64,000 nucleotides of DNA from Planctomycetota bacterium (lineage in GTDB: Bacteria > Planctomycetota > Phycisphaerae > Phycisphaerales > UBA1924), in the NCBI GenBank assembly GCA_963204725.1, contig CAUJHH010000072.1:62001-126000 (forward strand), in the 5' to 3' direction. Position 1 is the first letter of the stretch. Each line of letters starts with the position of its first letter. Both the position numbers and the translations under genes were made by a program. The notes beneath the pieces are model-generated. The model was not told where the DNA came from. It saw nothing but the letters and a program-made list of their open reading frames with translations, and ran no database searches. This document shows, one piece after another, positions 24,925-33,809 of this stretch.

Positions 24925-27006
24925 TCAGCCCAGGAAGTCCAACAGGGTGCGGCTGGATGCGGCGGCCGTCGCCTGCAAGCCCGCCGACAGCTGCGTCTGG
25001 AGGAGTGACATGCGGGTCACCGCCTCCGCGTAGTCTGTGTCGAGGAGCTGGCTCTTTGTCGTCAGGTCCACTGTCTGCCGTCCTTGCTCATAGCCGAGTT
25101 CCTGGTCGATCCGTCGGGCGTATCCGCCGACCACGGCGCGCTCCTGCGCCGCACGGGCGACGAACTGCTCGAGACGCTCTCCCGCAATCGCTATGCCAGA
25201 CGTGTTGTCGGAGGCGAGAGCCTCGCGAAGATCGATGAGAGCGGTGAAGAGACTGTCGACACGGACAGCCGCGACGTCTCGACCCGTAACGGTTGAGCCA
25301 GCCGAGGATGTCGCGAGATTCAGGAGTCCGAGGTCCTCGAGCGCGTTCGAGTTGTTGGTGCGTTCGAGGGCCATCGGGGCCGGGTGGGTGCCGGTGCGCT
25401 GGAAGACGATGCCGTTTGTGGTCGGGCCTATGGATGCGCTGACGGTGCCGGCGGGGAGGCCTGCGGCGATCGCGCCCGCGTCGAGCTGCGCGTTGATCCG
25501 CGCAAGAACGGCGTCCATGGTGGTCAGATCCTGCGGGCGCAGGTCGATGTTGATGGTGGTTCCTGCCGCATCGCCGACGGCGACTCTGAAGTCGACATCT
25601 CTCGAGGGATCGGGGAGTCCCGAGGTCGGATCGGTCTGGTTGTGGACGATGCGGATGCCCCGCCCGTCGTTCAGGTCGGAGGCGAGGGTCTGTCCGGCGA
25701 ACGAGCGGATTCCCAGGCGGGTTGCGGTCGGATTCGTGCCGTCCGCATCGACGATGGAGAGGGCCATCGCGCGAGAGCCCGAGATTTCGTTGACGACGTC
25801 GATGCCGGTACCGGCCTCGTTGATCTTGACGCGGATTCCCAGGCCCGCGCCCTCCAGGAGGTTTCTGATGTCCTGGAGCGACTCGGCCCCCGAGAGGTCG
25901 ATTTCGCGAGTGCGGCCTGCATTGGAGACGCTCACGGCGCCGAGCGGGCCACTCGCGCCGAAATCAAGGCCGCCGAGGTCGGAGAGGGCTGTTGCCCAGG
26001 TGATGCGTGGCCCGGTGGCGAGGGCGGTGGGGGAGGAGGCGGAGAAGGCGACGGCTGTGCTTTCGGAGGCGAGGCCGAGGTCCTTGGCGGTGTAGCCTGC
26101 GCCGACGTCCGTGAACGTGAGCACGGGCTCCGGGGTGCCGGACGCGACATCGATCGAGATTGACTCGCCCGAGAGCGAGACGCCACCGGGGCCGAGGATG
26201 GTGACGCCGTTGTCGCTCTCGTACTGCCTGATGGCGGCGTCGATGGCGTCGGTGACATCGCCGAAGGTGTCGGCGGCACTGAGGTCGATGCTGACGTCGG
26301 GGCCGCTGTCGAAGCGCATCTGGATCACACCGGTTGAGATCCCGAGGCCTCGGGCTCCGTCGGTGTCTTTGAGGCGTGTCGAGACGGAGAGAGAGGGATC
26401 GAGATCGACGAAGCCGCTCACTCGGGCGGAAGTGGAGCCGATGACGCTCCCGTCTCCGATTGTGAGGGGGGCGGAGGCGCCGAGGCGGATGTCTGTGACG
26501 AGCCCACTGCCTGAGCCGAGGTACTGGTAGCCACCAAAGAACTCGGCGACGGGGCTTGTGCCTGGTGTGGAGCCGGCGAAGAGGTGGCCCTGGACGCCGC
26601 TGCGGTTGGAAAGGGTGTGGAGCTGTCGGAGAAGGGAATCGACGATGGTCGCCTGAGCGGCGCGCTCCTGGGTGCTGGAGGTGCTGTTGACCTGCTCGGA
26701 CGCGATCTGCTTCGCTTCGTTGACGAGATCGGAAGCCTCACCGAGCGCGGTGTCGAGCGCGGAGAGGGCGGCGTTTGCGTGTTCCATGTTCCGGAGGAAC
26801 TGGCCGGAGCGTTCGAGTCGAGCGTCGAGGATAGAGAGTGTCGCGGCGGCGACGGGGTCTTCTCCGGGCCTGCTGATGCGTTGGCCGGTCGAGATCTGCT
26901 GCTGGACGCGATAGAGGCCGACGCTGGTGCGCGAGATTGATGCGAGCGAGGTTCTGCTCATGAGCAGGTTGGGGGCTCGCGAGATGCCTGGGGGGATGCT
27001 GCTCAT
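24925..27006 (-). CDS. flgL: flagellar hook-filament junction protein FlgL
   Basis: 693 residues, about twice the enteric FlgL. The N-terminus has the flagellin-like helix (SRTSLASISRTSVGLYRVQQ, then ISTGQRISRPGEDPVAA) and the C-terminus the FlgL/flagellin coiled coil (VDLTTKSQLLDTDYAEAVTR, ending SSRTLLDFLG). The large middle part contains repeated beta units resembling flagellin hook IN motifs (TFGDVTDAIDAAIRQY, LQDIRNLLEGAGLGIRVKI). An internal ATG 16 codons in could be the real start. Gap to flgK is 40 bases. Confidence 0.92.
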   Translation of the reverse strand: MSSIPPGISRAPNLLMSRTSLASISRTSVGLYRVQQQISTGQRISRPGEDPVAAATLSILDARLERSGQFLRNMEHANAALSALDTALGEASDLVNEAKQIASEQVNSTSSTQERAAQATIVDSLLRQLHTLSNRSGVQGHLFAGSTPGTSPVAEFFGGYQYLGSGSGLVTDIRLGASAPLTIGDGSVIGSTSARVSGFVDLDPSLSVSTRLKDTDGARGLGISTGVIQMRFDSGPDVSIDLSAADTFGDVTDAIDAAIRQYESDNGVTILGPGGVSLSGESISIDVASGTPEPVLTFTDVGAGYTAKDLGLASESTAVAFSASSPTALATGPRITWATALSDLGGLDFGASGPLGAVSVSNAGRTREIDLSGAESLQDIRNLLEGAGLGIRVKINEAGTGIDVVNEISGSRAMALSIVDADGTNPTATRLGIRSFAGQTLASDLNDGRGIRIVHNQTDPTSGLPDPSRDVDFRVAVGDAAGTTINIDLRPQDLTTMDAVLARINAQLDAGAIAAGLPAGTVSASIGPTTNGIVFQRTGTHPAPMALERTNNSNALEDLGLLNLATSSAGSTVTGRDVAAVRVDSLFTALIDLREALASDNTSGIAIAGERLEQFVARAAQERAVVGGYARRIDQELGYEQGRQTVDLTTKSQLLDTDYAEAVTRMSLLQTQLSAGLQATAAASSRTLLDFLG

Positions 27007-27046
27007 ATCTCGGCCTTGGGCTTTCGAGCGGCGGAGAGGCGGTGCC

Positions 27047-28771
27047 TCACACGACGCTCATCAGGGTCTCCATGAGCTGGCGCGCGACCTCGATGATGCG
27101 TGCGCCGGCCTGGTACTGCTGCTGGAAATTCAAGAGGTTGATCGCCTCCTCGTCGAGGGAGACGCCGCTGACGGCGGCGCGTTGGCCATCCAGCGATTCT
27201 CGGACGACGGAGGTAGCGATCGACTCGGTTTCCGCTGCTGAGGACTCGGAGGCGGTGACGATGACGTGGTCACGCCAGGCGCCGAGGAGCGTGCGGCCAT
27301 TGAGCGCGTCGATGCCCTTGCTCTCGAGCCCGGCCATGGCGAGGGCTCCGCCGTTCTCGATGAGAGCGCCGTCGTTCCAGGTGCCGACGCCCAGCAGGGA
27401 AGGGTTCGAATCGAGCGTGCTCGAGACACCGATGTCCACGGCGTTTGTCCCGGTGAAGTATCCGTTGAGCCCGAGCGTCGCGAGCGCGCCGGAGGAGTCG
27501 TCGGAGAAGGAGAACTCGAAGCCCGCCTGCGCGCTGAGCCGGAGCGAGCCGTCGGGCGCGAAGCTCGCGGACATTCCCGCGATCCCGCCGATGGCGGCGC
27601 GGAGATCATCGGCCGATGTGTCGTCGGAGGTGCCGGGCAGTCCTGCGGCGGTGATGCCGTCCAGATCGACGTCGATTCGCACGGAGTTCACCGTTCCGGT
27701 CGCTGCGTTGCGGACATTGATGGTGAAGCCGCCGTTGGTCGGCGCGAAGGGGAGCCCCGCCAGGGTGGAGTTGGCCGGGTCGTTGAGAGCGAGCGAGCGA
27801 TCGGCGGTTGGCATCGCGAGCGAGCCGGTGGTGGCGCGGAGCCACGAGTCGCCGATGGAGGTCGAATGGATCTTGTTGACCTGGAAGATGAGCTGTGAGG
27901 CGAGGGCGTCGATGGCATCGATTGAGCGATCGACCGAGCCGTCGCGCTCGGCGATCAGCGAGCCGATCGCGCCGGAGGTGGGCGAGAGGATCGAGCCGTC
28001 GTCACGGGTGGCGAGGCGGGTTGCGCCGTCGCTGGTTCGTGTCATGGTGACGCCACGGCTGCTGCCGCCGAGGACGACGGGAGCGGATCCGACAAGGATG
28101 TCGACGGAGCCCCCGCGTTCGATGACGGTGACGTCCATGAGCGTCGAGAGTTCTTCGATGAGCGAGTCGCGCTGGTCGCGGAGTGTGTTGGCGGTGGATG
28201 CTCCCCCTTCGGTCTGCGAGATCGACTGATTCATGGTGGCGATCTGGTCGAGCAGGTCGTTGGCGCGGGAGGAGGTCGTTGCGAGTTCCTGGTTGATCGC
28301 GGTTTTTTGGGAGACGAGGTCGGAGCGGAGGCGCTGCACGTATGAGGAGAGCGACTTGCCCTCCTGCACGACGACCGCGCTCGACTGGACGAGGTTGGCG
28401 CGTTCGGACCAGGCGTTGAAGAAAGATGAGAGTTGGGAGGAGAGGTCGTTGTCACCGAGTTCGCCGAGCGTGGTCTCGATGGCGCCGAGGATGTTCTGGC
28501 GGGCGAGAGCGGCGTGCTCGTCGGAGAGGGCTCCGCGGGCGCGGTTTTCGAGCGAGACCGAGACCTGTCTCCTGATGTCCGAGACGGCGACGCCCATGCC
28601 GACGGATCCGGCGAGGCCGCCCCCCGCGCCGCGCATGGGCGAGAGGGTCGCGATCTGGCGCCGGTAGCCGGGGGTCGCGGCGTTGGCCATGTTGTTGCCG
28701 GTCGTGGCGATGCCAAGCTGGCTTGCGCTCAGCGCGGTCCGACCGATCTGCATGGCGGCGGAGAGGCTCAT
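27047..28771 (-). CDS. flgK: flagellar hook-associated protein FlgK
   Basis: 574 residues. The N-terminal rod/hook motif SASQLGIATTGNNMANAATPGYRRQ and the C-terminus VSLDEEAINLLNFQQQYQAGARIIEVARQLMETL are diagnostic for FlgK (HAP1), which joins hook and filament. Its ATG overlaps the flgN stop by four bases, so translation is probably coupled with its chaperone. Confidence 0.95.
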   Translation of the reverse strand: MSLSAAMQIGRTALSASQLGIATTGNNMANAATPGYRRQIATLSPMRGAGGGLAGSVGMGVAVSDIRRQVSVSLENRARGALSDEHAALARQNILGAIETTLGELGDNDLSSQLSSFFNAWSERANLVQSSAVVVQEGKSLSSYVQRLRSDLVSQKTAINQELATTSSRANDLLDQIATMNQSISQTEGGASTANTLRDQRDSLIEELSTLMDVTVIERGGSVDILVGSAPVVLGGSSRGVTMTRTSDGATRLATRDDGSILSPTSGAIGSLIAERDGSVDRSIDAIDALASQLIFQVNKIHSTSIGDSWLRATTGSLAMPTADRSLALNDPANSTLAGLPFAPTNGGFTINVRNAATGTVNSVRIDVDLDGITAAGLPGTSDDTSADDLRAAIGGIAGMSASFAPDGSLRLSAQAGFEFSFSDDSSGALATLGLNGYFTGTNAVDIGVSSTLDSNPSLLGVGTWNDGALIENGGALAMAGLESKGIDALNGRTLLGAWRDHVIVTASESSAAETESIATSVVRESLDGQRAAVSGVSLDEEAINLLNFQQQYQAGARIIEVARQLMETLMSVV

Positions 28772-29307
28772 GTGGAGAGATCCAGTGCGGCGCAGGCCGG
28801 GGTTGTCGACTGGACCCTGCCGGCGCGGCCGTAGGTGCCGGCGTGGCTCAGCGCGGCACCGACCTGGGCCATGAGGCCGTGGGTGTGGGAGAGGAGGGAG
28901 CGGGTCGCGGATCGCACGATGGCCTGGCGAGTGCGCAGCACCTGGATCAACTCGCGGAGCTGGGCCGCCATGCCGAGGATCCGGTCTCTGGCCGGCTCCG
29001 GAAGGGTCTCGGCCAGCTGGGAGAGCGTGCGAGGCTCGTTTGCGCCCACGAGAGTGGCACGGGCACGCTCGAGGTCGGCAATCTCGACGAGGGCGGTGGT
29101 TTCCTGTTCCACTGCGGCACGGATCTCGTCGCCGCTCGCGTGTGAGAGGGCGATGCGGTGCTGCTCGATGGCCTGGAGGAGGCGTTCGTGCGCCTGAAGC
29201 AATTTGGCAAGCAGGGCCTCGAGCTCTGTGCCGAGCGCATCGGCATCCATGCGAGGGTTCTCGCCGGATGCGGAGTCACGGGTTGGAGCGGGTCGCTTGC
29301 TCGACAT
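28768..29307 (-). CDS. flgN: FlgN-type flagellar chaperone
   Basis: 179 residues, largely helical and rich in Ala, Leu, Glu and Arg, with LEALLAKLLQAHERLLQAIE and a second long helix LGMAAQLRELIQVLRTRQAI. These fit FlgN, the export chaperone for FlgK and FlgL. Placement directly before and overlapping flgK supports the call; sequence alone would be weak. Confidence 0.8.
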   Translation of the reverse strand: MSSKRPAPTRDSASGENPRMDADALGTELEALLAKLLQAHERLLQAIEQHRIALSHASGDEIRAAVEQETTALVEIADLERARATLVGANEPRTLSQLAETLPEPARDRILGMAAQLRELIQVLRTRQAIVRSATRSLLSHTHGLMAQVGAALSHAGTYGRAGRVQSTTPACAALDLST

Positions 29308-29353
29308 GGAGCGTCTCCGACGCGGGGCGCGCTGGCGCGCCAGGTGGGTCTGG

Positions 29354-29722
29354 TCAGCCCTGCCTCATTCGCAGATCGCGTGCCAATCGGTCGACGAGCG
29401 GGAATCGCGCTGCCCGGGTGAGCTCTCGCGCAATGTGCGCATCCATGAGCGCACCAAACTGCTTCTCGCTTTGCGATGGCGCAAACGGTTCGGCGGCCCA
29501 CGAGGACTCTCTTGCTTCGGCCAGGATGGGCTGGACGAGTGCGACAGCGACAAACGTCTCTGCGACCTCGTGCGGCGAAGACTTGCTGCTGAGGGGGCCG
29601 CGTTCCGCGATCGAGAGGATCTCGGCGAACGATCGCTGATCCCCGGTGACCGTGTTCGCGGGCGAGAGGGCGGGGTTGAGTCGGGTCGGATCGAGGCCCA
29701 CGAGCGTTCCGATCGATTGCAT
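29354..29722 (-). CDS. flgJ: rod-binding protein, FlgJ N-terminal domain only
   Basis: 122 residues from the ATG at 29722. The C-terminal half, FGALMDAHIARELTRAARFPLVDRLARDL, fits the Rod-binding domain of FlgJ. The muramidase half of enteric FlgJ is absent, as in many bacteria where a separate enzyme cuts peptidoglycan. It lies 23 bases after flgI, the usual order. A far longer frame overlaps upstream, but that extension is antisense-frame sequence inside flgI. Confidence 0.8.
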   Translation of the reverse strand: MQSIGTLVGLDPTRLNPALSPANTVTGDQRSFAEILSIAERGPLSSKSSPHEVAETFVAVALVQPILAEARESSWAAEPFAPSQSEKQFGALMDAHIARELTRAARFPLVDRLARDLRMRQG

Positions 29723-29745
29723 GGGTGGGGTCTCCGGCTCGGGGT

Positions 29746-30858
29746 TCAGTCCACGACCAGGCGTGCGTGCAGGCGTCCGGACTTGTGGAGGGTCTGGAGG
29801 ATCTCGATCTGGTCCTGCGAGGAGATGTCCAGTCGGTCCAGAGCGCGGAGGAGGTCGGTCAGGCGGGCCTGCTCGGCGGGCCTTGCGTCGGTTTCGACCC
29901 CGGCCCATCGTGTTCGCTCGATCATGGGATCGGCGGCGGAGGGTTCCGGGGGCGGGACTGTGGTCGTGATCGTGAGATCTTTGTGGGTGATCGCGACAGG
30001 GCCGATGCGCACGTCCTTGGTGACGATGATCGCGCCGGTCCGTGAGTTCACGACCACCATTGCGGGCAGGTGGAGGAGCTCGGGGTTGACGGGTGTGCTC
30101 ATCACATCCGCGACAAATGGTCCCGGGCTTTCGAGTTCGGGGTCGGGGATCACAATGCGCACGATGCGGTCGTCGATCTGAGTGGCGACGGCCGGGCCGC
30201 GGTGGATCGGAGAGGCGAAGTAGCCATCGTTGATGGCGATGGCAACCTGGGAAGCAGCACTCCAGCCGGCGAAGGCCGGTTCGAGCACGAGGTCGAAGGT
30301 GCGCGAGACAGCGCCAGTGGGCACGTCGCGCACCATGCGTGCCCCGAGGCGGACACGCCCCGTGGTCTGGATGGTGGGATCCTCGATGTCGACCGCGCCC
30401 TCGGCGATGGCGAAGACGGCCTGGCCGGGAATGGGACCGGAGAGGGGCGAGAGAAAGAGACGTCCGCCCTTGATGGACTTGGCGGAGTTGAGGGTGGCGA
30501 CGTGGACGTCGAGCCGGTCGTCGGTGAGGGCGCCGGTGGCAGGGATGGTGCAGGTGACCATGACCAATGCGACGGACTTGCTCTTTTGAAGCTCGCGGAG
30601 GTCGGGGACCGGGACGCCCGCGTTCTGGAGTACCTGGGCGAGGGGGCGTGCGGAGACGAGTTCTTTGCCCGAGTCGCCGGTGCCGGGGAGGCCCATGACG
30701 AGCCCGACGCCTCGGAGGACGGACTCGCCCTCTCCCTTCAGGCGAGCGAGATCCTTGATGGTGATGCTCTGGGCGTTGGAGGTGCGGGCAAGGGGGATCG
30801 AGGCAACAAGTGCGCAGAGCGCAAAGACGACGATCCGAATGGGTAGGGGCTTGCGCAT
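29746..30858 (-). CDS. flgI: flagellar P-ring protein FlgI
   Basis: 370 residues from the ATG at 30858, with a signal peptide (IVVFALCALVASIPLARTSNA). Motifs fit FlgI: IKDLARLKGEGESVLRGVGL, VMGLPGTGDSG, MVVVNSRTGAIIVTKDVRIG and VAITHKDLTITTT. FlgI forms the periplasmic P-ring. The L-ring gene flgH and flgA are not in the window, and FlgI is the first gene of this cluster. Confidence 0.94.
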   Translation of the reverse strand: MRKPLPIRIVVFALCALVASIPLARTSNAQSITIKDLARLKGEGESVLRGVGLVMGLPGTGDSGKELVSARPLAQVLQNAGVPVPDLRELQKSKSVALVMVTCTIPATGALTDDRLDVHVATLNSAKSIKGGRLFLSPLSGPIPGQAVFAIAEGAVDIEDPTIQTTGRVRLGARMVRDVPTGAVSRTFDLVLEPAFAGWSAASQVAIAINDGYFASPIHRGPAVATQIDDRIVRIVIPDPELESPGPFVADVMSTPVNPELLHLPAMVVVNSRTGAIIVTKDVRIGPVAITHKDLTITTTVPPPEPSAADPMIERTRWAGVETDARPAEQARLTDLLRALDRLDISSQDQIEILQTLHKSGRLHARLVVD

Positions 30859-30930
30859 CTCGTACTCCCGGCTGGGGCCGAGAGTGGATGACGCGAACGG
30901 GATGCCACGCGTTTGGGCGTGATGGGCGCG

Positions 30931-31060
30931 CACTCCCGCCGATCGACGGCCAGGACACCGGCGGCACCGGATGACGCTCGCTTATGGCTGCTGCGATCAA
31001 GCCCTGACCAGTTTCACGGGACACCCGTGCACCGGGCCCGGCCGTCGATCGGCGGGAGTG
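30931..31060. repeat. perfect 21-bp inverted repeat with 88-bp interior
   Basis: Positions 30931-30951 and 31040-31060 are exact reverse complements of each other. They flank 88 bases in the gap between the divergent flgI and PIN-TRAM genes. The interior has a small stem (ACGGG/CCCGT near 31016-31029). It could be a structured RNA closed by a long stem, an invertible control segment, or a bidirectional terminator-like structure; no T-tract follows either arm. Confidence 0.75.
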
Positions 31061-31104
31061 GGGCAATGGTACGCCGCATGGGCTATCGCGTACACTGACT
31101 CGCC

Positions 31105-32385
31105 GTGCGCCGCTCGCCCCTCCAACAAGAGACGCTCGCCGAGGCCCAGCAGCGGTCTCGGATCACTGTGATCAACTTTGTGCGTCTGGCGTTCGTGGTG
31201 ATCTTCACGATCGCATCCTTTCTCTATGTGAACGAGCTGGCGGACGACCCCGCGACGGGGGAGGCGCGGCTGCGGAATGTCCCGTGGACGATCGCCATCG
31301 TGCTGATGATCGGCGCGGTCGTGGTGGCGGCGGACATCCTGACGCCCCGGAAGCGGATCTCGACGCTGGTGGGGATTCTGGTGGGCCTCGCGGCGGGCAT
31401 GCTCGCGACGTGGGCGTTCGGCCAGCTCATCGATCTGCTCGCGGTGCTGTACGGCTTCGAGGGCGACAAGCACAAGACGGTGGTGCAGGCGGTCAAGCTG
31501 CTGCTGGGCGTCTGCTTCGTGTACCTGGCGATCACGGTCGTGCTGCAGACGCAGGATGACTTCCGGCTGGTGATCCCGTACGTGGAATTCGCCAAGGAGA
31601 TCCGCGGGACGCGGCCGCTCCTCCTGGACTCTTCGGTCCTGATCGACGCGCGTTTCGCGGAACTGGGCGAGACGGGGGTGATCCAGTCTCCCGTGATCAT
31701 TCCGTCGTTCGTGATCGCGGAGCTCCAGCTTCTGGCCGATCAGTCGGACAAGACCAAGAGGGCGCGGGGGCGGCGCGGCCTGGATGTAGTGAGCAAGCTG
31801 CAGCGATCGGCAAAGCTGGACGTATCGATCGATGAGACGCTGCTGCCGGGCAAGGCCGTCGATCAGTTGCTGATCGAGCTCGGCCATCGCATGTCGGCGA
31901 TTGTGGTGACGACTGATACCGGGCTTGCGCGCGTCGCGGCGATCAAGGGCGTCTCGGTGGTGAACATCCACGAACTCGCGTCGGCGCTCAAGCCGTCGGT
32001 CTCCATTGGTGACGCTTTCTCGACTCGGATCGTCAAGCTCGGCGAGCAGCCGGGGCAGGGCGTCGGGTATCTCGAGGATGGCACGATGGTCGTTGTCGAT
32101 GATGCGAGAGATCGCGTGGGTGCGACGTTGCACGTCGTCGTGACTTCGACGCTGCAGACCGCTGCGGGTCGGCTGGTCTTTGCCCGGATCAACGGCGAAG
32201 ACGTCGGGTCGGGACGGGATGGCGAGAGCGACAGGGATGGAGGCGCCGGAGGGGACGGGTCTCCTCTGGGCGTTCCAGATGAGCCGGGCGAGAGGGAGCC
32301 ACCGGGTCCGGCGGCCCCACGAGCAGGGCAAGATCCGAAGGGCCCATTCCGGCGCGGGAAGAGTCCGAGAAACCCCCGGCGATAG
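31105..32385 (+). CDS. membrane PIN-TRAM domain protein (YacL-like)
   Basis: 426 residues from a GTG. Four membrane segments span about 22-45, 61-77, 86-105 and 125-150. A PIN domain follows (PLLLDSSVLIDARFAEL, IIPSFVIAEL, ARGRRGLDVV, VVTTDTGLARVA) with the acidic residues of a nuclease, then a TRAM domain (PGQGVGYLEDGTMVVVDDARD). Family relatives are the B. subtilis YacL type; role uncertain, possibly RNA cleavage at the membrane. The tail is Gly/Pro/Arg-rich. Divergent from flgI. Confidence 0.9.
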   Translation: MRRSPLQQETLAEAQQRSRITVINFVRLAFVVIFTIASFLYVNELADDPATGEARLRNVPWTIAIVLMIGAVVVAADILTPRKRISTLVGILVGLAAGMLATWAFGQLIDLLAVLYGFEGDKHKTVVQAVKLLLGVCFVYLAITVVLQTQDDFRLVIPYVEFAKEIRGTRPLLLDSSVLIDARFAELGETGVIQSPVIIPSFVIAELQLLADQSDKTKRARGRRGLDVVSKLQRSAKLDVSIDETLLPGKAVDQLLIELGHRMSAIVVTTDTGLARVAAIKGVSVVNIHELASALKPSVSIGDAFSTRIVKLGEQPGQGVGYLEDGTMVVVDDARDRVGATLHVVVTSTLQTAAGRLVFARINGEDVGSGRDGESDRDGGAGGDGSPLGVPDEPGEREPPGPAAPRAGQDPKGPFRRGKSPRNPRR

Positions 32386-32566
32386 GCCGCGTATGTTCAA
32401 GTGAGGCAAGGGATTCCGGTCGTTCCGGACCGCCTCGCGTCCACGCTCGTTGAATTCGACCGACCCGCTGGCCATTGCTCGGCCATCGGGCATGTTGTCC
32501 ATATCGCCAACGCGATGGAGCCCCAAAGGCACCCAAGCACTTGCGAAGCACAACAGGAGATATGAG

Positions 32567-33199
32567 ATGAAGCGCACGAACATGTGGGCCGGGATGTCAC
32601 TCTGTCTGATCGCGAACGTCGCTGCCGCCGACATCATCGGAGTTTCCGGGGCCGGCCAGCTTGTCTCTCCGCCGATGTCTCTGGATGCGGGCGCACTCGA
32701 CAGTGCCACAACGGTCTTCGGCATCAATGAGCGACAGGATATCGCGCTGCCCTACAACCTGAGTGTTGACTGGACCGAGCACGGGATGCTCGGTGACACG
32801 GCTTCTCTCCGCGGCAACCTGATCCCCGCGGGAACGCGCATTTCCAGCCACCTGATCCATATGGACACGGATACCGATATCCAGATGCTGATCGAGGCGT
32901 CCTTCACGTTCGACAGGCCGATCCTCGGCATCATCGTGACGAGGGAGAACCTGCTCGCTTCGGATGTGGACCTTGGTTTCGCGACGACGCTCTACAGCCT
33001 GAACGAGTGGCGCGGCGTGGAGCTCGATGCACTCGACAGGGTGTCGGTCGATCTGGAGTCGAATTCCGTGTGGGTTCGCCTGCAGCAGACGACCGAGGTC
33101 GACGAGATTCGCGTGATCACGGGGATTGTTCCGGCTCCGGGCTCGCTGGCTCTGCTGGGCGGAGCGGGCATCCTGGGCGGCCGCCGTCGTCGCCGCTGA
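32567..33199 (+). CDS. PEP-CTERM-like secreted protein
   Basis: 210 residues from the ATG at 32567, with AGGAGA upstream. The N-terminal signal ends near AAADI. The C-terminus is a sorting signal: VPAPGSLALLGGAGILGG plus a run of five arginines, the Planctomycetes form of PEP-CTERM anchors processed by exosortase. The middle (TFDRPILGIIVTRENLLASD) is a beta-rich exported domain of unknown function. No exosortase gene is in the window. Confidence 0.85.
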   Translation: MKRTNMWAGMSLCLIANVAAADIIGVSGAGQLVSPPMSLDAGALDSATTVFGINERQDIALPYNLSVDWTEHGMLGDTASLRGNLIPAGTRISSHLIHMDTDTDIQMLIEASFTFDRPILGIIVTRENLLASDVDLGFATTLYSLNEWRGVELDALDRVSVDLESNSVWVRLQQTTEVDEIRVITGIVPAPGSLALLGGAGILGGRRRRR

Positions 33200-33274
33200 A
33201 CGAACAAACCCGCGTCCGGCCGGCACGAGGCCCGAGGCGCGATCTGAACCACCCGTTTCGTTCCCTTCGTGCGG

Positions 33275-33310
33275 CATGGACCCCGGCTTCCCCCGGGGTT
33301 CATGCTTTTT
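33275..33310 (+). terminator. intrinsic terminator after the PEP-CTERM gene
   Basis: Twelve-base stem CATGGACCCCGG (33275-33286) with CCGGGGTTCATG (33293-33304), one G-T pair, then CTTTTT. Strong rho-independent form. Confidence 0.85.
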
Positions 33311-33419
33311 GCGGTCGGACTCCGGATTCGGGGTGAGAGTTCACGCGCCGAGTGAAGTCATGCGAGATCGGGGTCGATAACCGGACTGGCTCGCGAGGTC
33401 GAGCCACGAGGATCTACCC

Positions 33420-33791
33420 ATGTCCGCAGTCTCACGCCGCCCCGCCGCAATCGGATTCTTTGAATCAAAGCCCGGCTGCGAGCGCAGCCCCTATGGAGAC
33501 CGGTTGATTTTCGAGCGACGAGGGGCGACGCGTTCGACGCTCGAAGGGAACGCGATGGCGGCGTTCACGGACCCGTCCGGCGGGGTCGCGGTGGCCTTTG
33601 TTGAGCTCGTCGATGAGAGCTCGGATGGGCTTGGGATGCGCTGCACGCTCGATGTGGCGGTGGGTTCCGAGGTCACGCTCTACAACCTTCCTCGGAGCAC
33701 GAGCGAGAAGGGGACGGTTGTGAGGTCGAGGACGACGGATGGAGTCTGCCACGTGGGGTGCCGCGTGAAGTACTCGCGCGTTGCGGCCTAA
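33420..33791 (+). CDS. PilZ-like domain protein
   Basis: 123 residues. The R-x3-R pair (RRGATRS, about residue 34-38) and DESSDGLGM (D-x-S-x2-G) match the two c-di-GMP-binding motifs of PilZ, and the rest (VGSEVTLYNLP, GTVVRSRTTDGVCHVGCRV) is the PilZ barrel. Predicted to sense c-di-GMP. The motif spacing is about 30 residues. No partner is evident, though flagellar genes are nearby. Confidence 0.65.
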   Translation: MSAVSRRPAAIGFFESKPGCERSPYGDRLIFERRGATRSTLEGNAMAAFTDPSGGVAVAFVELVDESSDGLGMRCTLDVAVGSEVTLYNLPRSTSEKGTVVRSRTTDGVCHVGCRVKYSRVAA

Positions 33792-33809
33792 GAAACGACG
33801 AGCTGCGGC

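Noticed and set aside
29723..31066. N-terminal extension of the rod-binding protein frame
   Set aside because: It runs through flgI in another frame and is Arg/His/Pro-rich; the rod-binding protein starts at 29722.
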